From: JAAAPF01 sp964481035
Lineage (GTDB): Bacteria > Pseudomonadota > Alphaproteobacteria > Geminicoccales > Geminicoccaceae
Length of the DNA: 15,718 nt
NCBI GenBank assembly: GCA_964481035.1
Contig: CAYZSE010000082.1
Span: 1-15,718, forward strand
Direction of reading: 5' to 3'
Shown here piece by piece: positions 1 to 8,244 of the stretch. The notes below the pieces were generated by a model. The model made no database searches and had not been told where the DNA came from. It saw only the letters and a list, made by a program, of their open reading frames with translations. How positions within the stretch are numbered: the first letter of the stretch is position 1; each line of letters starts with the position of its first letter. The position numbers and the translations under genes were made by a program.

Positions 1-42
1 GGCGGCCGGGCGGGGGTGCGGGATGGGCGTAGATCAACCTCA

Positions 43-64
43 CCGGAACGCTCTAACGTTCCGG
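43..64 (-). terminator. Inverted repeat at the tctA stop, possible terminator
   Basis: CCGGAACG (43-50) and CGTTCCGG (57-64) form a perfect 8-bp stem with a 6-base loop that contains the tctA stop codon. No uridine run follows in the tctA direction, so this may stabilise the 3' end or be a weak terminator rather than a classical intrinsic one. Confidence 0.4.
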
Positions 65-1573
65 CACGTCGGTTTCGGCCGAGGCGACACGGCGCACGCG
101 GCCGATCAGCATCGGCGCCAGGGCGGACGCCGCCGCCAGCACGTAGAGCGTCACGGTGATGCCGCCCTCGACGAGGATCGACCAGTCGCCGCCCGAGATC
201 GAGAGCGCGCGCCTGAGGTTGTCCTCGAACAGCGCGCCCAGGACCACGCCGAGGATGACCGGCGCGAGCGAGAAGTCGAGCTTCCTGAGGAGCCAGCCGA
301 AGACGCCGAGCGCGATCATGACGTAGAGGTCGAACGGGTTGCCGACGACCGAGTAGACGCCGATGAAGGCGAGCACGGCGATCAAGGGGATCATGTACGC
401 CTGCGGGATGGTGAGGATCCGCGCGAAGAGCCCGACCATCGGCAGGTTGATGACGAGCAGCGCGACGTTGCCGACATACATCGAGGCGATCAGGCCCCAG
501 GCGATCTCCGGGCGCTGCTGGAACATCAACGGCCCCGGCTGGACGTTGAAGAGGAGCAGCGCGCCGAGGAGGATCGCCGTCGTCCCGGAGCCGGGAATGC
601 CGAGGGTCAGCATCGGCACCATCGCCCCGCCGGCGGCGGCGTTGTTGGCGCTCTCCGGTGCCGCGAGGCCCCTGATGTGGCCCTGGCCGAACTGCTTGCC
701 CTCCTCGCCGGCGAGCCGCTTCTCGGTGCCGTAGGCGACGGCGGAGGCGACCGAGGCGCCGGTCCCGGGGAGAACGCCGATGACGAAGCCGATGATCGAC
801 GAGCGCAGCACCGTCCACTTCACGGCCAGCAGGTCCTTGAGGCTGACGAAGCTCTTGCCGACCGGGGTCGGCTCGAGCCGGCCGGTGATCTGCTGCTCGA
901 CGAGCGTGAAGAGCTCGGCGATGCCGAAGAGACCGATGACGATGATCAAGAAGTCGATGCCGGCCAAGAGGTCGGGGACGCCGAAGGTGTAACGGACCAC
1001 GCCCGTGTTGGCGTCGATGCCGACCGTGGCGATCATCAGGCCGATGACGGCACCCATCAGCGTCTTCACCGAGTTGCGCCCGACGAGCGAGGCGAGGGTG
1101 GCGAAGGCGAAGACCATCAGCGCGACATACTCCTCCGGCCCGAAGGTGACGGCGAAGGCCGCGAGCGCGGGCGCGAACAGGGTCAAGAGGATGACGGCGA
1201 GCGTGCCGCCGAAGAACGACGCGCAGGCCGACAGCGCCAAGGCCCTGCCCGCCTCGCCGCGCCGCGCCATCGGGTTGCCGTCGAGGGTCGTCATGACGGC
1301 GCTGGCGTCGCCCGGCACGTTCAAGAGGATCGAGGAGATGCGCCCGCCGTACTCGGCCCCGTAATAGATGCCGGCCAGCAGGATCAGCGCCGATTCCGGC
1401 GGCAGGCCGAGGCTGTAGGCGATCGGCAGGAGGATCGCCACGCCGTTGATCGGGCCGATGCCGGGCAAGGCGCCGATGAGCGAGCCCGCGAAGCAGCCGA
1501 ACAGCACGAGCGACAGGTTGAGCGGCGTGAAGACGACGGCGAAGCCGCCCATGAGATAGCCGAAGACGTCCAT
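53..1573 (-). CDS. tctA: Tripartite tricarboxylate transporter large permease, TctA family
   Basis: This 506-residue polytopic protein is the large permease of a TTT (tripartite tricarboxylate transporter) system. Family members import carboxylates across the inner membrane using an ion gradient and a periplasmic binding protein. The two hallmark glycine/proline loops are present: GALPGIGP-NGVAILLPI at about residues 34-51 and GVLPGTGASVASAVAYGTEK at about 266-285. The rest is a ladder of hydrophobic helices, and the length matches the family's usual ~500 residues. The ATG start has AGGA about 8 bases upstream and lies 13 bp after the tctB stop. It is the last gene of tctC-tctB-tctA. The substrate cannot be read from the permease; tricarboxylates, dicarboxylates and aromatic acids are all known for the family. 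Confidence 0.96.
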   Translation of the reverse strand: MDVFGYLMGGFAVVFTPLNLSLVLFGCFAGSLIGALPGIGPINGVAILLPIAYSLGLPPESALILLAGIYYGAEYGGRISSILLNVPGDASAVMTTLDGNPMARRGEAGRALALSACASFFGGTLAVILLTLFAPALAAFAVTFGPEEYVALMVFAFATLASLVGRNSVKTLMGAVIGLMIATVGIDANTGVVRYTFGVPDLLAGIDFLIIVIGLFGIAELFTLVEQQITGRLEPTPVGKSFVSLKDLLAVKWTVLRSSIIGFVIGVLPGTGASVASAVAYGTEKRLAGEEGKQFGQGHIRGLAAPESANNAAAGGAMVPMLTLGIPGSGTTAILLGALLLFNVQPGPLMFQQRPEIAWGLIASMYVGNVALLVINLPMVGLFARILTIPQAYMIPLIAVLAFIGVYSVVGNPFDLYVMIALGVFGWLLRKLDFSLAPVILGVVLGALFEDNLRRALSISGGDWSILVEGGITVTLYVLAAASALAPMLIGRVRRVASAETDVPER

Positions 1574-1586
1574 GGCGCCGTCCTGC

Positions 1587-2018
1587 TCAAAAGGGGATGG
1601 GGCCGCGCGGCAGGTTGAGCTCGAGCACGCGGGTGGCGATCACGTAGCCGAGCGTCCCCAAGAGCAGCCCGTAGATCCCGGCCGAGGCCGGCCGCGCGCC
1701 GGAATACCAGGCGAGGCCCGCGGCGAAGGCGATGGTCGCGAGCATGAAGCCCAGGGGCTCGAACAGCAGCGCATAGGCGCTGAGCGCGGCCGCCGCGACC
1801 ATGAGCTTGCCGAGCGACCGGCCGCCGCCCCAGCTGGGCTCAGCGTCGGGGCGAGCCAAGAGGTAGACGGCGCAGGCGGCGAGCACGAAGGTCAGGATCT
1901 TGGGCCAGGACTCCGGGCCCAAGGGATCGTATTGGAACGGCGCCTCGAGCTGCCACGCGATCACGCCGTAGCCGATCGCCAAGAGCAGCATCGCCGTGCC
2001 GAAGACGCGATCGGACAT
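1587..2018 (-). CDS. tctB: Tripartite tricarboxylate transporter small membrane subunit, TctB family
   Basis: This 143-residue protein has four predicted membrane segments and is the small, poorly conserved membrane subunit of the TTT system. Hydrophobic stretches lie near residues 5-22, 40-56, 72-90 and 95-130. An early loop contains DPLGPESWPKIL, which resembles the common TctB pattern of an acidic/proline turn followed by FP or WP. The length is typical of the family. The start is ATG, and the Shine-Dalgarno is weak (GGGTCGAG region). A strong hairpin lies immediately upstream, between tctB and tctC. The assignment depends partly on the clear TctC and TctA genes on either side, because TctB sequences diverge widely. 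Confidence 0.93.
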   Translation of the reverse strand: MSDRVFGTAMLLLAIGYGVIAWQLEAPFQYDPLGPESWPKILTFVLAACAVYLLARPDAEPSWGGGRSLGKLMVAAAALSAYALLFEPLGFMLATIAFAAGLAWYSGARPASAGIYGLLLGTLGYVIATRVLELNLPRGPIPF

Positions 2019-2036
2019 GGCTCGACCCGGAGAAGG

Positions 2037-2061
2037 GAGGGCGCGCGGCGAGCGCGCCCTC
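2037..2061 (-). terminator. Strong hairpin between tctC and tctB, probable attenuator or mRNA stabiliser
   Basis: GAGGGCGCGC (2037-2046) and GCGCGCCCTC (2052-2061) form a perfect 10-bp G+C-only-core stem with a 5-base loop. There is no U tract. Hairpins after a binding-protein gene commonly let the periplasmic component be made in excess over the permeases, by stabilising the upstream mRNA or by partial termination. That role is inferred here from position. Confidence 0.55.
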
Positions 2062-2066
2062 GGGGG

Positions 2067-2100
2067 CTTACTGGCCCGGTTTAGTGGCCCGGCTTACTGG
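2067..2100. repeat. 13-bp tandem repeat across the tctC stop codon
   Basis: On the plus strand, CTTACTGG, CCCGG, TTTAGTGG, CCCGG and CTTACTGG follow one another. This is about 2.6 copies of a 13-bp unit with two differences in the middle copy. The repeat begins in the last codons of tctC and includes its stop. The outer 8-mers are identical, which fits local slippage or duplication. Confidence 0.7.
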
Positions 2101-3065
2101 ATGAGGCCCGCGTCCTGGGCGATCTGCCGCAGCCGCGCGACGCGATCCAGGACCTCCGCCTCGAACTCCGCGCCGGCCATGTCGAGCGGCAACAGGCCCC
2201 GCTCCTTCTGGATACGCGCGAACTCCTCGGTGCCGTAGGCCTGCTCGAAGGCGTCGACGTAGAACTGGTACGCCTCGTCGGGCACGTCGCCACCCATGTA
2301 GTAGCCGCGCATGATCACCCAGTCGGCGTCGAAGCCGAGCTCGCGCACGGTCGCGAACTCCGCGAACGGCTCGGGCAGGCGCTCGGGCGACATCACGGCG
2401 AGGATGCGCATCGTCCCGGCGTCGAGGTGTGCCGCCATCTCGGCGACGTCGCCCGTGTAGAGGTCGATGCTGCCGCCCAAGAGCGCCGCGATCGATTCGC
2501 CGCCGCCGTCGAAGGCGACGTAACGCATGGCCTTGGGATCGAGGCCCGCGGCCTGGAGCAGGAGCGCGCCCTTCATCCAGTCCTGCGAGCCGACCGAGCC
2601 GCCGGCGCCGACGACGACGCTGGTGATGTCCTCCGCGAAGGCGGCCATGACGTCGTCGAGGGTCTGGTAGGCGCTGTCGGCGCGGACCACGACGGCGCCG
2701 AAATCGGCCCCGGCGGTAGCGACCCAGCGCACGTCGTCGGCCTCGAAGCCGCCGAACTTGCCGGTCGCGATGTTTAACAGCGAGCCGGTCGAGAAGGCGA
2801 CGATGCTATTCCGATCGTCGGTTCGGGTCGTGTTGAACTGATTGAAGGCCACGGCACCGATGCCGCCGGGCATGAAGGTCACCTGCATCGGCGTCGCGAG
2901 GTACGGCTTGAGCCCATCGGCGGCGATGCGGCAGGTGAGATCGAAGCCGCCGCCGGGCTGCGCGGGTGCCACGCACTCGGGACGCTGCGGTGCGGATTGA
3001 GCGCTGGCGGCGGGGGCGGCGAGCACGATGGCGAGCGCCGCGGTCAGATGTGCGAGTTTGTTCAA
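2094..3065 (-). CDS. tctC: TctC-family (Bug-type) periplasmic carboxylate-binding protein
   Basis: This 323-residue secreted binding protein delivers substrate to the TctA/TctB permease. Residues 1-22 form a signal peptide (NK basic start, alanine-rich core, ASA-Q cleavage). The mature N-terminus has the TctC-type PGGGFDLTCR pattern, with two cysteines (PEC and LTC) placed to form a disulphide, followed by VTFMPGGIGAVAFN, a family-typical ligand-loop region. The Asp residue that contacts substrate in many Bug proteins is plausible in YTGD, but I cannot assign it firmly. The start is a TTG with GGGAGG five bases upstream; no in-frame ATG fits the signal peptide. It is the first gene of the tct operon, 69 bp after prmA. 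Confidence 0.95.
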   Translation of the reverse strand: MNKLAHLTAALAIVLAAPAASAQSAPQRPECVAPAQPGGGFDLTCRIAADGLKPYLATPMQVTFMPGGIGAVAFNQFNTTRTDDRNSIVAFSTGSLLNIATGKFGGFEADDVRWVATAGADFGAVVVRADSAYQTLDDVMAAFAEDITSVVVGAGGSVGSQDWMKGALLLQAAGLDPKAMRYVAFDGGGESIAALLGGSIDLYTGDVAEMAAHLDAGTMRILAVMSPERLPEPFAEFATVRELGFDADWVIMRGYYMGGDVPDEAYQFYVDAFEQAYGTEEFARIQKERGLLPLDMAGAEFEAEVLDRVARLRQIAQDAGLIQ

Positions 3066-3126
3066 CGATGCCTCCCTTCGAGACGATTACGCACCGCTCC
3101 GTCCGTACGCCAACAGGCGCGCGACG

Positions 3127-3147
3127 AAAAGCGTTCATGCGGAACGC
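3127..3147 (-). terminator. Short intrinsic terminator at the prmA stop
   Basis: On the minus strand GCGTTC, a 5-base loop and GAACGC form a 6-bp stem, followed directly by TTTT (plus-strand AAAA at 3127-3130). The prmA stop codon falls inside the structure. It would separate the uvrD-prmA transcript from the tct operon, but the stem is short and the U tract has only four bases, so read-through is likely. Confidence 0.5.
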
Positions 3148-4100
3148 GCGGGCCAGCGCTCGACGGTGAAGGGGCTCCGGTGCCGAACCCCGCGCCGCGA
3201 GCGCCAGCCCCGCGGCTTGGAGAGCACGAGCGTGGTCCAAGGGCCGATGTCGTAGCGCCCGACCGCGTGCAGTCCCTGGCGCCGATGGGCGAGCAGCACG
3301 GCTTCGGCCTGCACCGAGAGCAGGCCCGAGATGATCGCGTGGCCGCCGACGGCGAGCGCCCGCGCGAGGTCCGGTGCCATGGCGATGAGCGGACCCGCCA
3401 GGATGTTGGCGAAGACGAGATCGAAGCGGCCGGCCCGCCTCGGCTCCGGGCGGTCGTAGCCTTCGCAGACCGCCGTCGAGAGCCGGCCCGCGACGCCGTT
3501 GACGCGCGCGTTGGCGGCGGCCGTCCGCACCGCCTCGATATCGACGTCGCAGGCGTAGGCCCGCGCCTGCGGCCAGCATTTGAGCGCGGCGACGGCGAGG
3601 ATCGCCGAGCCGCAGCCCATGTCGAGCACGCGGGAGAACGGTCGCCTGCGGGCGAGGTCGTGCAGCGCCCAGAGGCAGCCCGCGGTGCTGCCGTGCTCGC
3701 CCGAGCCGAAGGCGGTGCCGGCGTCGATTCGAAGCGGTACCGTGCCTACGGGCGGCGCCTCCTCGACATGGCTGCCATGCACCCAGAAGCGGCCGATGGC
3801 GAGCGGCGGGAAGCTGCGGCGGGTCGCCTCCAGCCAATCCTCGGCCGCCAGCGGCACCACGGTCATGGCCTCGATCGTCGGCGCCGCCGGGCCCAGCACG
3901 TCGTGCAGCTCCGCCTGCAGCCGGCCCAGGTCCGGCGCCGCCGAGAAAAGCAGCTCGCAGATCCAACCCGCACCGTCCTCGGCCTCGTAGGCGGCGAGGC
4001 TGGCGACGTCGTCGTCGAGGGCGGCGAGCAGGTCGTCGACCCGCTCGGGCGGGATCGCAAAGCGCACCTGGACGTGCGCGGGCCGGTCGATGTCGTTCAT
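3135..4100 (-). CDS. prmA: Ribosomal protein L11 methyltransferase
   Basis: PrmA trimethylates lysines and the N-terminus of ribosomal protein L11 using S-adenosylmethionine in the cytosol. The 321-residue product has an N-terminal substrate-recognition part (about 1-100). The family signature GTAFGSGEHGST lies at about 128-139. Methyltransferase motif I, VLDMGCGSAILAVAA, is at about 158-172, the acidic post-I residue is in ACDVD near 185, and FANIL, the NPPY-like catalytic loop, is at 230-234. The usual C-terminus WTTLVLSKP ends near 296. A basic tail of about 25 residues follows, which is extra to the family and may be neutral 3' extension. The ATG overlaps the uvrD stop as ATGA, indicating translational coupling. 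Confidence 0.95.
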   Translation of the reverse strand: MNDIDRPAHVQVRFAIPPERVDDLLAALDDDVASLAAYEAEDGAGWICELLFSAAPDLGRLQAELHDVLGPAAPTIEAMTVVPLAAEDWLEATRRSFPPLAIGRFWVHGSHVEEAPPVGTVPLRIDAGTAFGSGEHGSTAGCLWALHDLARRRPFSRVLDMGCGSAILAVAALKCWPQARAYACDVDIEAVRTAAANARVNGVAGRLSTAVCEGYDRPEPRRAGRFDLVFANILAGPLIAMAPDLARALAVGGHAIISGLLSVQAEAVLLAHRRQGLHAVGRYDIGPWTTLVLSKPRGWRSRRGVRHRSPFTVERWPARSA

Positions 4101-6340
4101 GGGACGGCTTGGACGAAGCTCGCGATGACCTTTTTCCGGCCGGATTTCTCGAAGGCGATGTCGAGCTTGTTGCCGTCCACGCCCTCGATCCGGCCGTAGC
4201 CGAACTTCTCGTGGAAGACCCTGGCACCGACCGCATGGCTGCCCGCCGTGCTCGCGACCTCCTCGGCGACGGCGTCGATCACCGGGCCCTTGCGGATGCG
4301 CGCCGTGTTGAAGCGGTGGAGCGGGTCACCGTCACGCTTGGGCGGCAGGCCCGGCGAGCGCAGCCGCCTCGCCGCGAAGCCGTCACGGTGCAGGAACTCG
4401 CAGTGCTCGGCGGGCAGCTCCTCGACGAAGCGCGAGGGGATCGAGGAGACCCAGCCCTGGTACATGCGCCGATTGGCGGCGAACAGGATCCAGCAGCACC
4501 GGCGCGCGCGGGTGATGCCGACATAGGCGAGCCGGCGCTCCTCCTCCAAGGCTGCGCGTCCGCCCTCGTCGAGGGCGCGCTGGTTGGGGAAGACCCCCTC
4601 CTCCCAGCCGCCGAGAAAGACGTTGTCGAACTCCAGCCCCTTGGCGCCGTGCAGCGTCATGATCGTCGCCATGTCGCCCGCGGGATCGGACGCGTTCTCC
4701 ATGACGAGGCTGACGTGCTCGAGAAAGCCCGCCAGCGTCTCGAACTCGCCGACGGCCTGGACGAGCTCCTTGAGGTTGTCGAGCCGGCCCGGCGCGTCCG
4801 GCGACTTGTCGGCCTGCCACATGGCGACATAGCCCGATTCCTCGAGCACGATCTCGGCGAGCTCGCGCGCCGGCAGGCTCTCCATCTGCGCCCGCCAGCC
4901 GGCGAAGGCCGTCACGAGGTCGGCGAGCGCCTTCTTCGCCCGTGGCTTCACCTCGTCGCTGGCGACGAGGCCGGCGATCGCGGCGGTGAGGCTCGTCTCG
5001 TTGGCCCGCGCGTGCCGGCGCAGGGCCACGAGCGTCGCCTCACCGAGCCCGCGCCGCGGCACGTTGACGATGCGCTCGAAGGCGAGATCGTCGTCGGGCT
5101 GCACCAGGACCCGGAGATAGGCCACCGCGTCGCGGATCTCGGCCCTCTCGTAGAAGCGCGGCCCGCCGACCACCCGGTAGGGCAGGCCGATGGCGATGAA
5201 GCGCTCCTCGAACGACCGCGTCTGAAAGCCGGCGCGCACCAGCACCGCCGCGCTCGCCAGCGGCTCGCCCCGGCGTTTGAGCGCCTCGAGCTCCTCGCCG
5301 ACGAAGCGCGCCTCCTCCTCGTCGTCCCACAGGCCCGCGACCCGGACGGCCTCCCCCGCCGCGTCCTCGGTCCACAGCGTCTTGCCGTGTCGGCTCTCGT
5401 TCTTCGCGATCAATCCCGACGCGGCGGCGAGGATGTGGCCGGTCGAGCGGTAGTTGCGCTCCAGGCGGACCACCTGCGCACCCGGGAAGTCCTGCTCGAA
5501 GCGCAGGATGTTGCCGACCTCGGCGCCGCGCCAGGAGTAGATCGACTGGTCGTCGTCGCCGACGCAGGTGACGTTGCGATACCCTTGCGCCAAGAGCCGC
5601 AGCCAGAGGTACTGGGCGACATTGGTGTCCTGGTACTCGTCGACCAAGATCGCCTTGAACCGCCGCTGGTAGTCTTCGCGCACGTCGGCGTGCGCCATGA
5701 ATAGCGCCAGGTTGTGCAAGAGCAGATCGCCGAAGTCGCAGGCGTTCAACGTCGCCAGCCGCGCCTGGTAGTGGCGGTAGAGCTCGACCGCCCGGCCGAG
5801 CGCGAAGTCGCCCTGCTCGGACGCCGGCACCTGGTCGGGCGTCCAGCCGCGGTCCTTCCAGCGCTGGACGATGGCGTTGAGGACCCGCGGCGGCCATTTC
5901 TTGGCATCGAGGCCGGCCGCCTCGATCACCTGCTTCAAGAGCCGTTGCTGGTCGTCGACATCGAGGATCGTGAAGGTGGGCTTGAGCCCGATGCGTTCGG
6001 CATGCCGCCGCAGGATGCGCGCGCCGATGGCATGGAAGGTGCCCATCCACATCCCCTGCACCGGGCGCTGCAGGAGCGCTGCGACCCGCTCGTTCATCTC
6101 GCGCGCGGCCTTGTTGGTGAAGGTCACCGCCAGAATCTCGCCGGGCCGGGCGCGGCCCTCGATCAGCAGATGCGCGATGCGGCTGGTGAGCACCCGCGTC
6201 TTGCCGGTGCCCGCCCCGGCGAGCACCAGGAGCGGGCCGTCGGGCGCCGTCACCGCCGCGCGCTGCTCGGGGTTGAGACCCCGCAGGTGCAGGGCCTCGT
6301 CGGCGAGGCGCGCGCGTCCGAAGGCTCCCGTGTCGGCCAA
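4097..6340 (-). CDS. uvrD: UvrD/PcrA-type ATP-dependent DNA helicase (SF1A)
   Basis: This is a 3'-5' DNA helicase of nucleotide excision and mismatch repair, 747 residues, normal for UvrD/PcrA. Motifs occur in order: Q motif LNPEQ (22-26), Walker A GAGTGKT (42-48), TFTNKAA (Ia), ILVDEYQDTN (II), VGDDDQSIYSWRGA (III), LERNYRST (IV), TLHGAKGLEFDNVFL (V) and EEERRLAYVGITRAR (VI). The last ~45 residues (GARVFHEKFGYGRI...) form the Tudor-like C-terminal domain, which in PcrA/UvrD binds RNA polymerase. The start is a TTG with GAGGAGA just upstream. The next in-frame ATG comes after the Walker A motif, so it cannot be the start. The frame stays open far upstream through clc, but that part is a shadow. 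The stop overlaps prmA. Confidence 0.95.
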   Translation of the reverse strand: MADTGAFGRARLADEALHLRGLNPEQRAAVTAPDGPLLVLAGAGTGKTRVLTSRIAHLLIEGRARPGEILAVTFTNKAAREMNERVAALLQRPVQGMWMGTFHAIGARILRRHAERIGLKPTFTILDVDDQQRLLKQVIEAAGLDAKKWPPRVLNAIVQRWKDRGWTPDQVPASEQGDFALGRAVELYRHYQARLATLNACDFGDLLLHNLALFMAHADVREDYQRRFKAILVDEYQDTNVAQYLWLRLLAQGYRNVTCVGDDDQSIYSWRGAEVGNILRFEQDFPGAQVVRLERNYRSTGHILAAASGLIAKNESRHGKTLWTEDAAGEAVRVAGLWDDEEEARFVGEELEALKRRGEPLASAAVLVRAGFQTRSFEERFIAIGLPYRVVGGPRFYERAEIRDAVAYLRVLVQPDDDLAFERIVNVPRRGLGEATLVALRRHARANETSLTAAIAGLVASDEVKPRAKKALADLVTAFAGWRAQMESLPARELAEIVLEESGYVAMWQADKSPDAPGRLDNLKELVQAVGEFETLAGFLEHVSLVMENASDPAGDMATIMTLHGAKGLEFDNVFLGGWEEGVFPNQRALDEGGRAALEEERRLAYVGITRARRCCWILFAANRRMYQGWVSSIPSRFVEELPAEHCEFLHRDGFAARRLRSPGLPPKRDGDPLHRFNTARIRKGPVIDAVAEEVASTAGSHAVGARVFHEKFGYGRIEGVDGNKLDIAFEKSGRKKVIASFVQAVP

Positions 6341-6418
6341 GGCCTGTCTCCTCGCTGGATCCCGGCGGTAGCTTAGGGGGCTCGCAGGCGGTCTGGAACC
6401 TCTTGTGCGCACCTCGCG

Positions 6419-6438
6419 GCGGACCCGCGACCGTCCGC
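6419..6438 (-). terminator. Weak hairpin after the clc stop
   Basis: GCGGAC (6419-6424) and GTCCGC (6433-6438) form a 6-bp stem with an 8-base loop just past the clc stop, without a U tract. The 101-bp gap up to uvrD must also hold the uvrD promoter if that gene is not co-transcribed with clc. Confidence 0.25.
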
Positions 6439-6441
6439 GGC

Positions 6442-8190
6442 TCAACCTTCGCCGCGCTCGACGGCACGGGCCTCGAGCAGCGCCCGATTGTAGGCCAGGA
6501 CCAGATCCTGCTGGCGGACCTCGCCCAAGACCGTCGGATCCTCGCGGCTCTTGACGACGGGAACATGATCCTCGGCGATCTCGCGCGTGCGCCGCCAGGC
6601 CGCGGCGAGGTCGTCGTCGGGGTGGAGCACGAGGTTCGGCGTGCGGGCGAGATCGGCGGCGGTCACGGCGCGCCCGGCGTCCGGGGCGAAGGCGGCATCG
6701 GCGAGATCGTCGAAGGTCACCTCGCCGAGCAGGCGTCCGTCGCCGTCGCGCACATAGATCGGCACGTGGCTCGAGCGGAAGCGCTGCTTGAGCTCGTCGA
6801 GGGTCATCTCGGCGGGCACCGAATGGTGCTCGGGGCGGAGAATGTCGGCAACACGCCGCCTCGCCAGCAGCGAGAGCTCCGGCGCCCGCCCGAGACGGAC
6901 GCCCTCGAGCGCGAGCTGCCACGAGAAGAACGAATGCCCGTGCAGCTGCAGGGTGAAGAGCGTCGCCGTCGAGACCGCCAACATGAGCGCGAAGGTGACG
7001 CCGTAGTTCTGGGTGAGCTCGAAAATCATGATGATCGTCGAGATGGGCGCGCCGAGGACCGCCGCGGCGACGGCGCCCATGCCCAAGATGCCGTAGACCG
7101 CGGTGCCCGAGCTGAGCTCGGGGAAAGGGACCTCGGCGACCTTGTCGAAGGCGACGCCGACGAGCGCGCCGAGCACCAGGGACGGGCTGAAGATCCCGCC
7201 GCCGAAGCGCGAGCCGAGGCAGATCGCGGTGGCGAGGCCCTTGGCGACCGCGATGCCGACGAGCATCGGCAGCGCGAAGCCGTCGCGCAGCGTCGCGTCC
7301 GTCGTCTCGTAGCCGATCCCGAGGACGTGCGGAAACGCCAGCGCGATGACGCCGGTCATGAAGCCTGCGACGGCCGGGCGCAGCCAGAGACGGACCCCGA
7401 GGCGGGTGTGGAGCGCGTCGACCACGGCGACGGTCTTCAAGAGGCCGATCGCCGCCGCGCCGCAAACGACGCCGAGAAGCACGAACGCCGGCAGCTCGAG
7501 GAACGAAACCACGCCTTCGGGCGGCAGCTGGAAGGCGACCGCGTCGCCGTAGTGGATGCGGCTCACCATCGTGCCGATGACCGAGGCGATGACGACCGGC
7601 GAGAAGGCGGTGAGCGCATAGTGGCCGACGACGACCTCCAGGGCGAAGAAGACACCGGCGATCGGCGCGTTGAACGCGGCGGCGATGGCGGCGGCGACGC
7701 CGCAGCCCAGAAGCGTCCGGACCGAGCGGGCGCCGAAGCCGGCACGGATGGCGGCCGCGGAAGCGAGCGACGCGCCGAGATGGACGATCGGCCCCTCGCG
7801 CCCGACCGAGCCGCCGACGCCGATGGCGAGCGCGTTGACCAGCCCGGCGCCGAGGCCCGCGCCGAGCCCTAGCCGCCCGTTGTTGAGCGCATTCGCCTCG
7901 ATCACCTGCGCGACGCCTTGCGGTTGCGGCGGCGGCAGGACCCTCGTGCACAGGAGCCCGATCACGAGGCCACCGAGGGTCGGCACCGCGACGACCTGCC
8001 AAGCCGGCAGCGTCGGCGCGAGGTCGAACAGCTCGCCCGGCCCCAGGGTCGACCATTGGACCGTCTCGACGAGGTAGCGAAAGGCAATCGCGCCGCCGGC
8101 GGCCAAGAGGCCGATCGCGGCGGCCATCAGACCCAGGGCGACGTGCTCGCCGCCGCCACGCTTCGCGACCGCGTCCGGCCAGCCCCTCAT
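6442..8190 (-). CDS. ClC-family chloride channel/transporter with C-terminal CBS pair
   Basis: This 582-residue inner-membrane protein belongs to the ClC family of anion channels and proton/chloride exchangers. The gating-glutamate motif GSVGREGP is intact (E132). FNAPIAGVFFALEV follows at 173-186. In E. coli ClC the equivalent segment ends IIEE, and the second glutamate carries protons; here it is Val186, as in animal ClC channels. The first selectivity loop GSGIP is replaced by PQGVAQV. After about ten further helices, two CBS domains (about residues 455-570) follow, which usually bind adenine nucleotides. The chosen ATG gives MRGWPDAV; an upstream in-frame ATG at 8337 would add 49 non-family residues and leave only 44 bp to the divergent regulator gene. 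Channel versus exchanger is inference. Confidence 0.93.
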   Translation of the reverse strand: MRGWPDAVAKRGGGEHVALGLMAAAIGLLAAGGAIAFRYLVETVQWSTLGPGELFDLAPTLPAWQVVAVPTLGGLVIGLLCTRVLPPPQPQGVAQVIEANALNNGRLGLGAGLGAGLVNALAIGVGGSVGREGPIVHLGASLASAAAIRAGFGARSVRTLLGCGVAAAIAAAFNAPIAGVFFALEVVVGHYALTAFSPVVIASVIGTMVSRIHYGDAVAFQLPPEGVVSFLELPAFVLLGVVCGAAAIGLLKTVAVVDALHTRLGVRLWLRPAVAGFMTGVIALAFPHVLGIGYETTDATLRDGFALPMLVGIAVAKGLATAICLGSRFGGGIFSPSLVLGALVGVAFDKVAEVPFPELSSGTAVYGILGMGAVAAAVLGAPISTIIMIFELTQNYGVTFALMLAVSTATLFTLQLHGHSFFSWQLALEGVRLGRAPELSLLARRRVADILRPEHHSVPAEMTLDELKQRFRSSHVPIYVRDGDGRLLGEVTFDDLADAAFAPDAGRAVTAADLARTPNLVLHPDDDLAAAWRRTREIAEDHVPVVKSREDPTVLGEVRQQDLVLAYNRALLEARAVERGEG

Positions 8191-8225
8191 CGGCCGGCCG
8201 CCGCGCGCGGCCGCATCGGCACATA

Positions 8226-8244
8226 TCGCGACAATGTGTCGCAA
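8226..8244. promoter_or_regulatory. Palindromic operator candidate between clc and fnr
   Basis: GCGACA-ATG-TGTCGC (8228-8242) is a perfect 6-bp inverted repeat with a 3-base spacer. It extends to 8 bp a side with one mismatch (8226-8244). It lies 36-54 bp upstream of the clc ATG in the divergent gap, where an operator would sit. It does not match the FNR half-site TTGAT, so the binding protein is unknown. Confidence 0.4.

Noticed and set aside
23..1618. 531-residue plus-strand open frame antisense to tctA
   Set aside because: Low-complexity, charged Arg/Asp/Glu/Gly-rich product with no family features. It mirrors a clear TctA permease and arises from high G+C content.
6341..8224. Upstream extension of the helicase frame, as if it were a 1375-residue protein
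   Set aside because: The extension is Arg/Ala/Gly-rich noise antisense-shifted within clc, and helicase homology begins exactly after the TTG with its Shine-Dalgarno.
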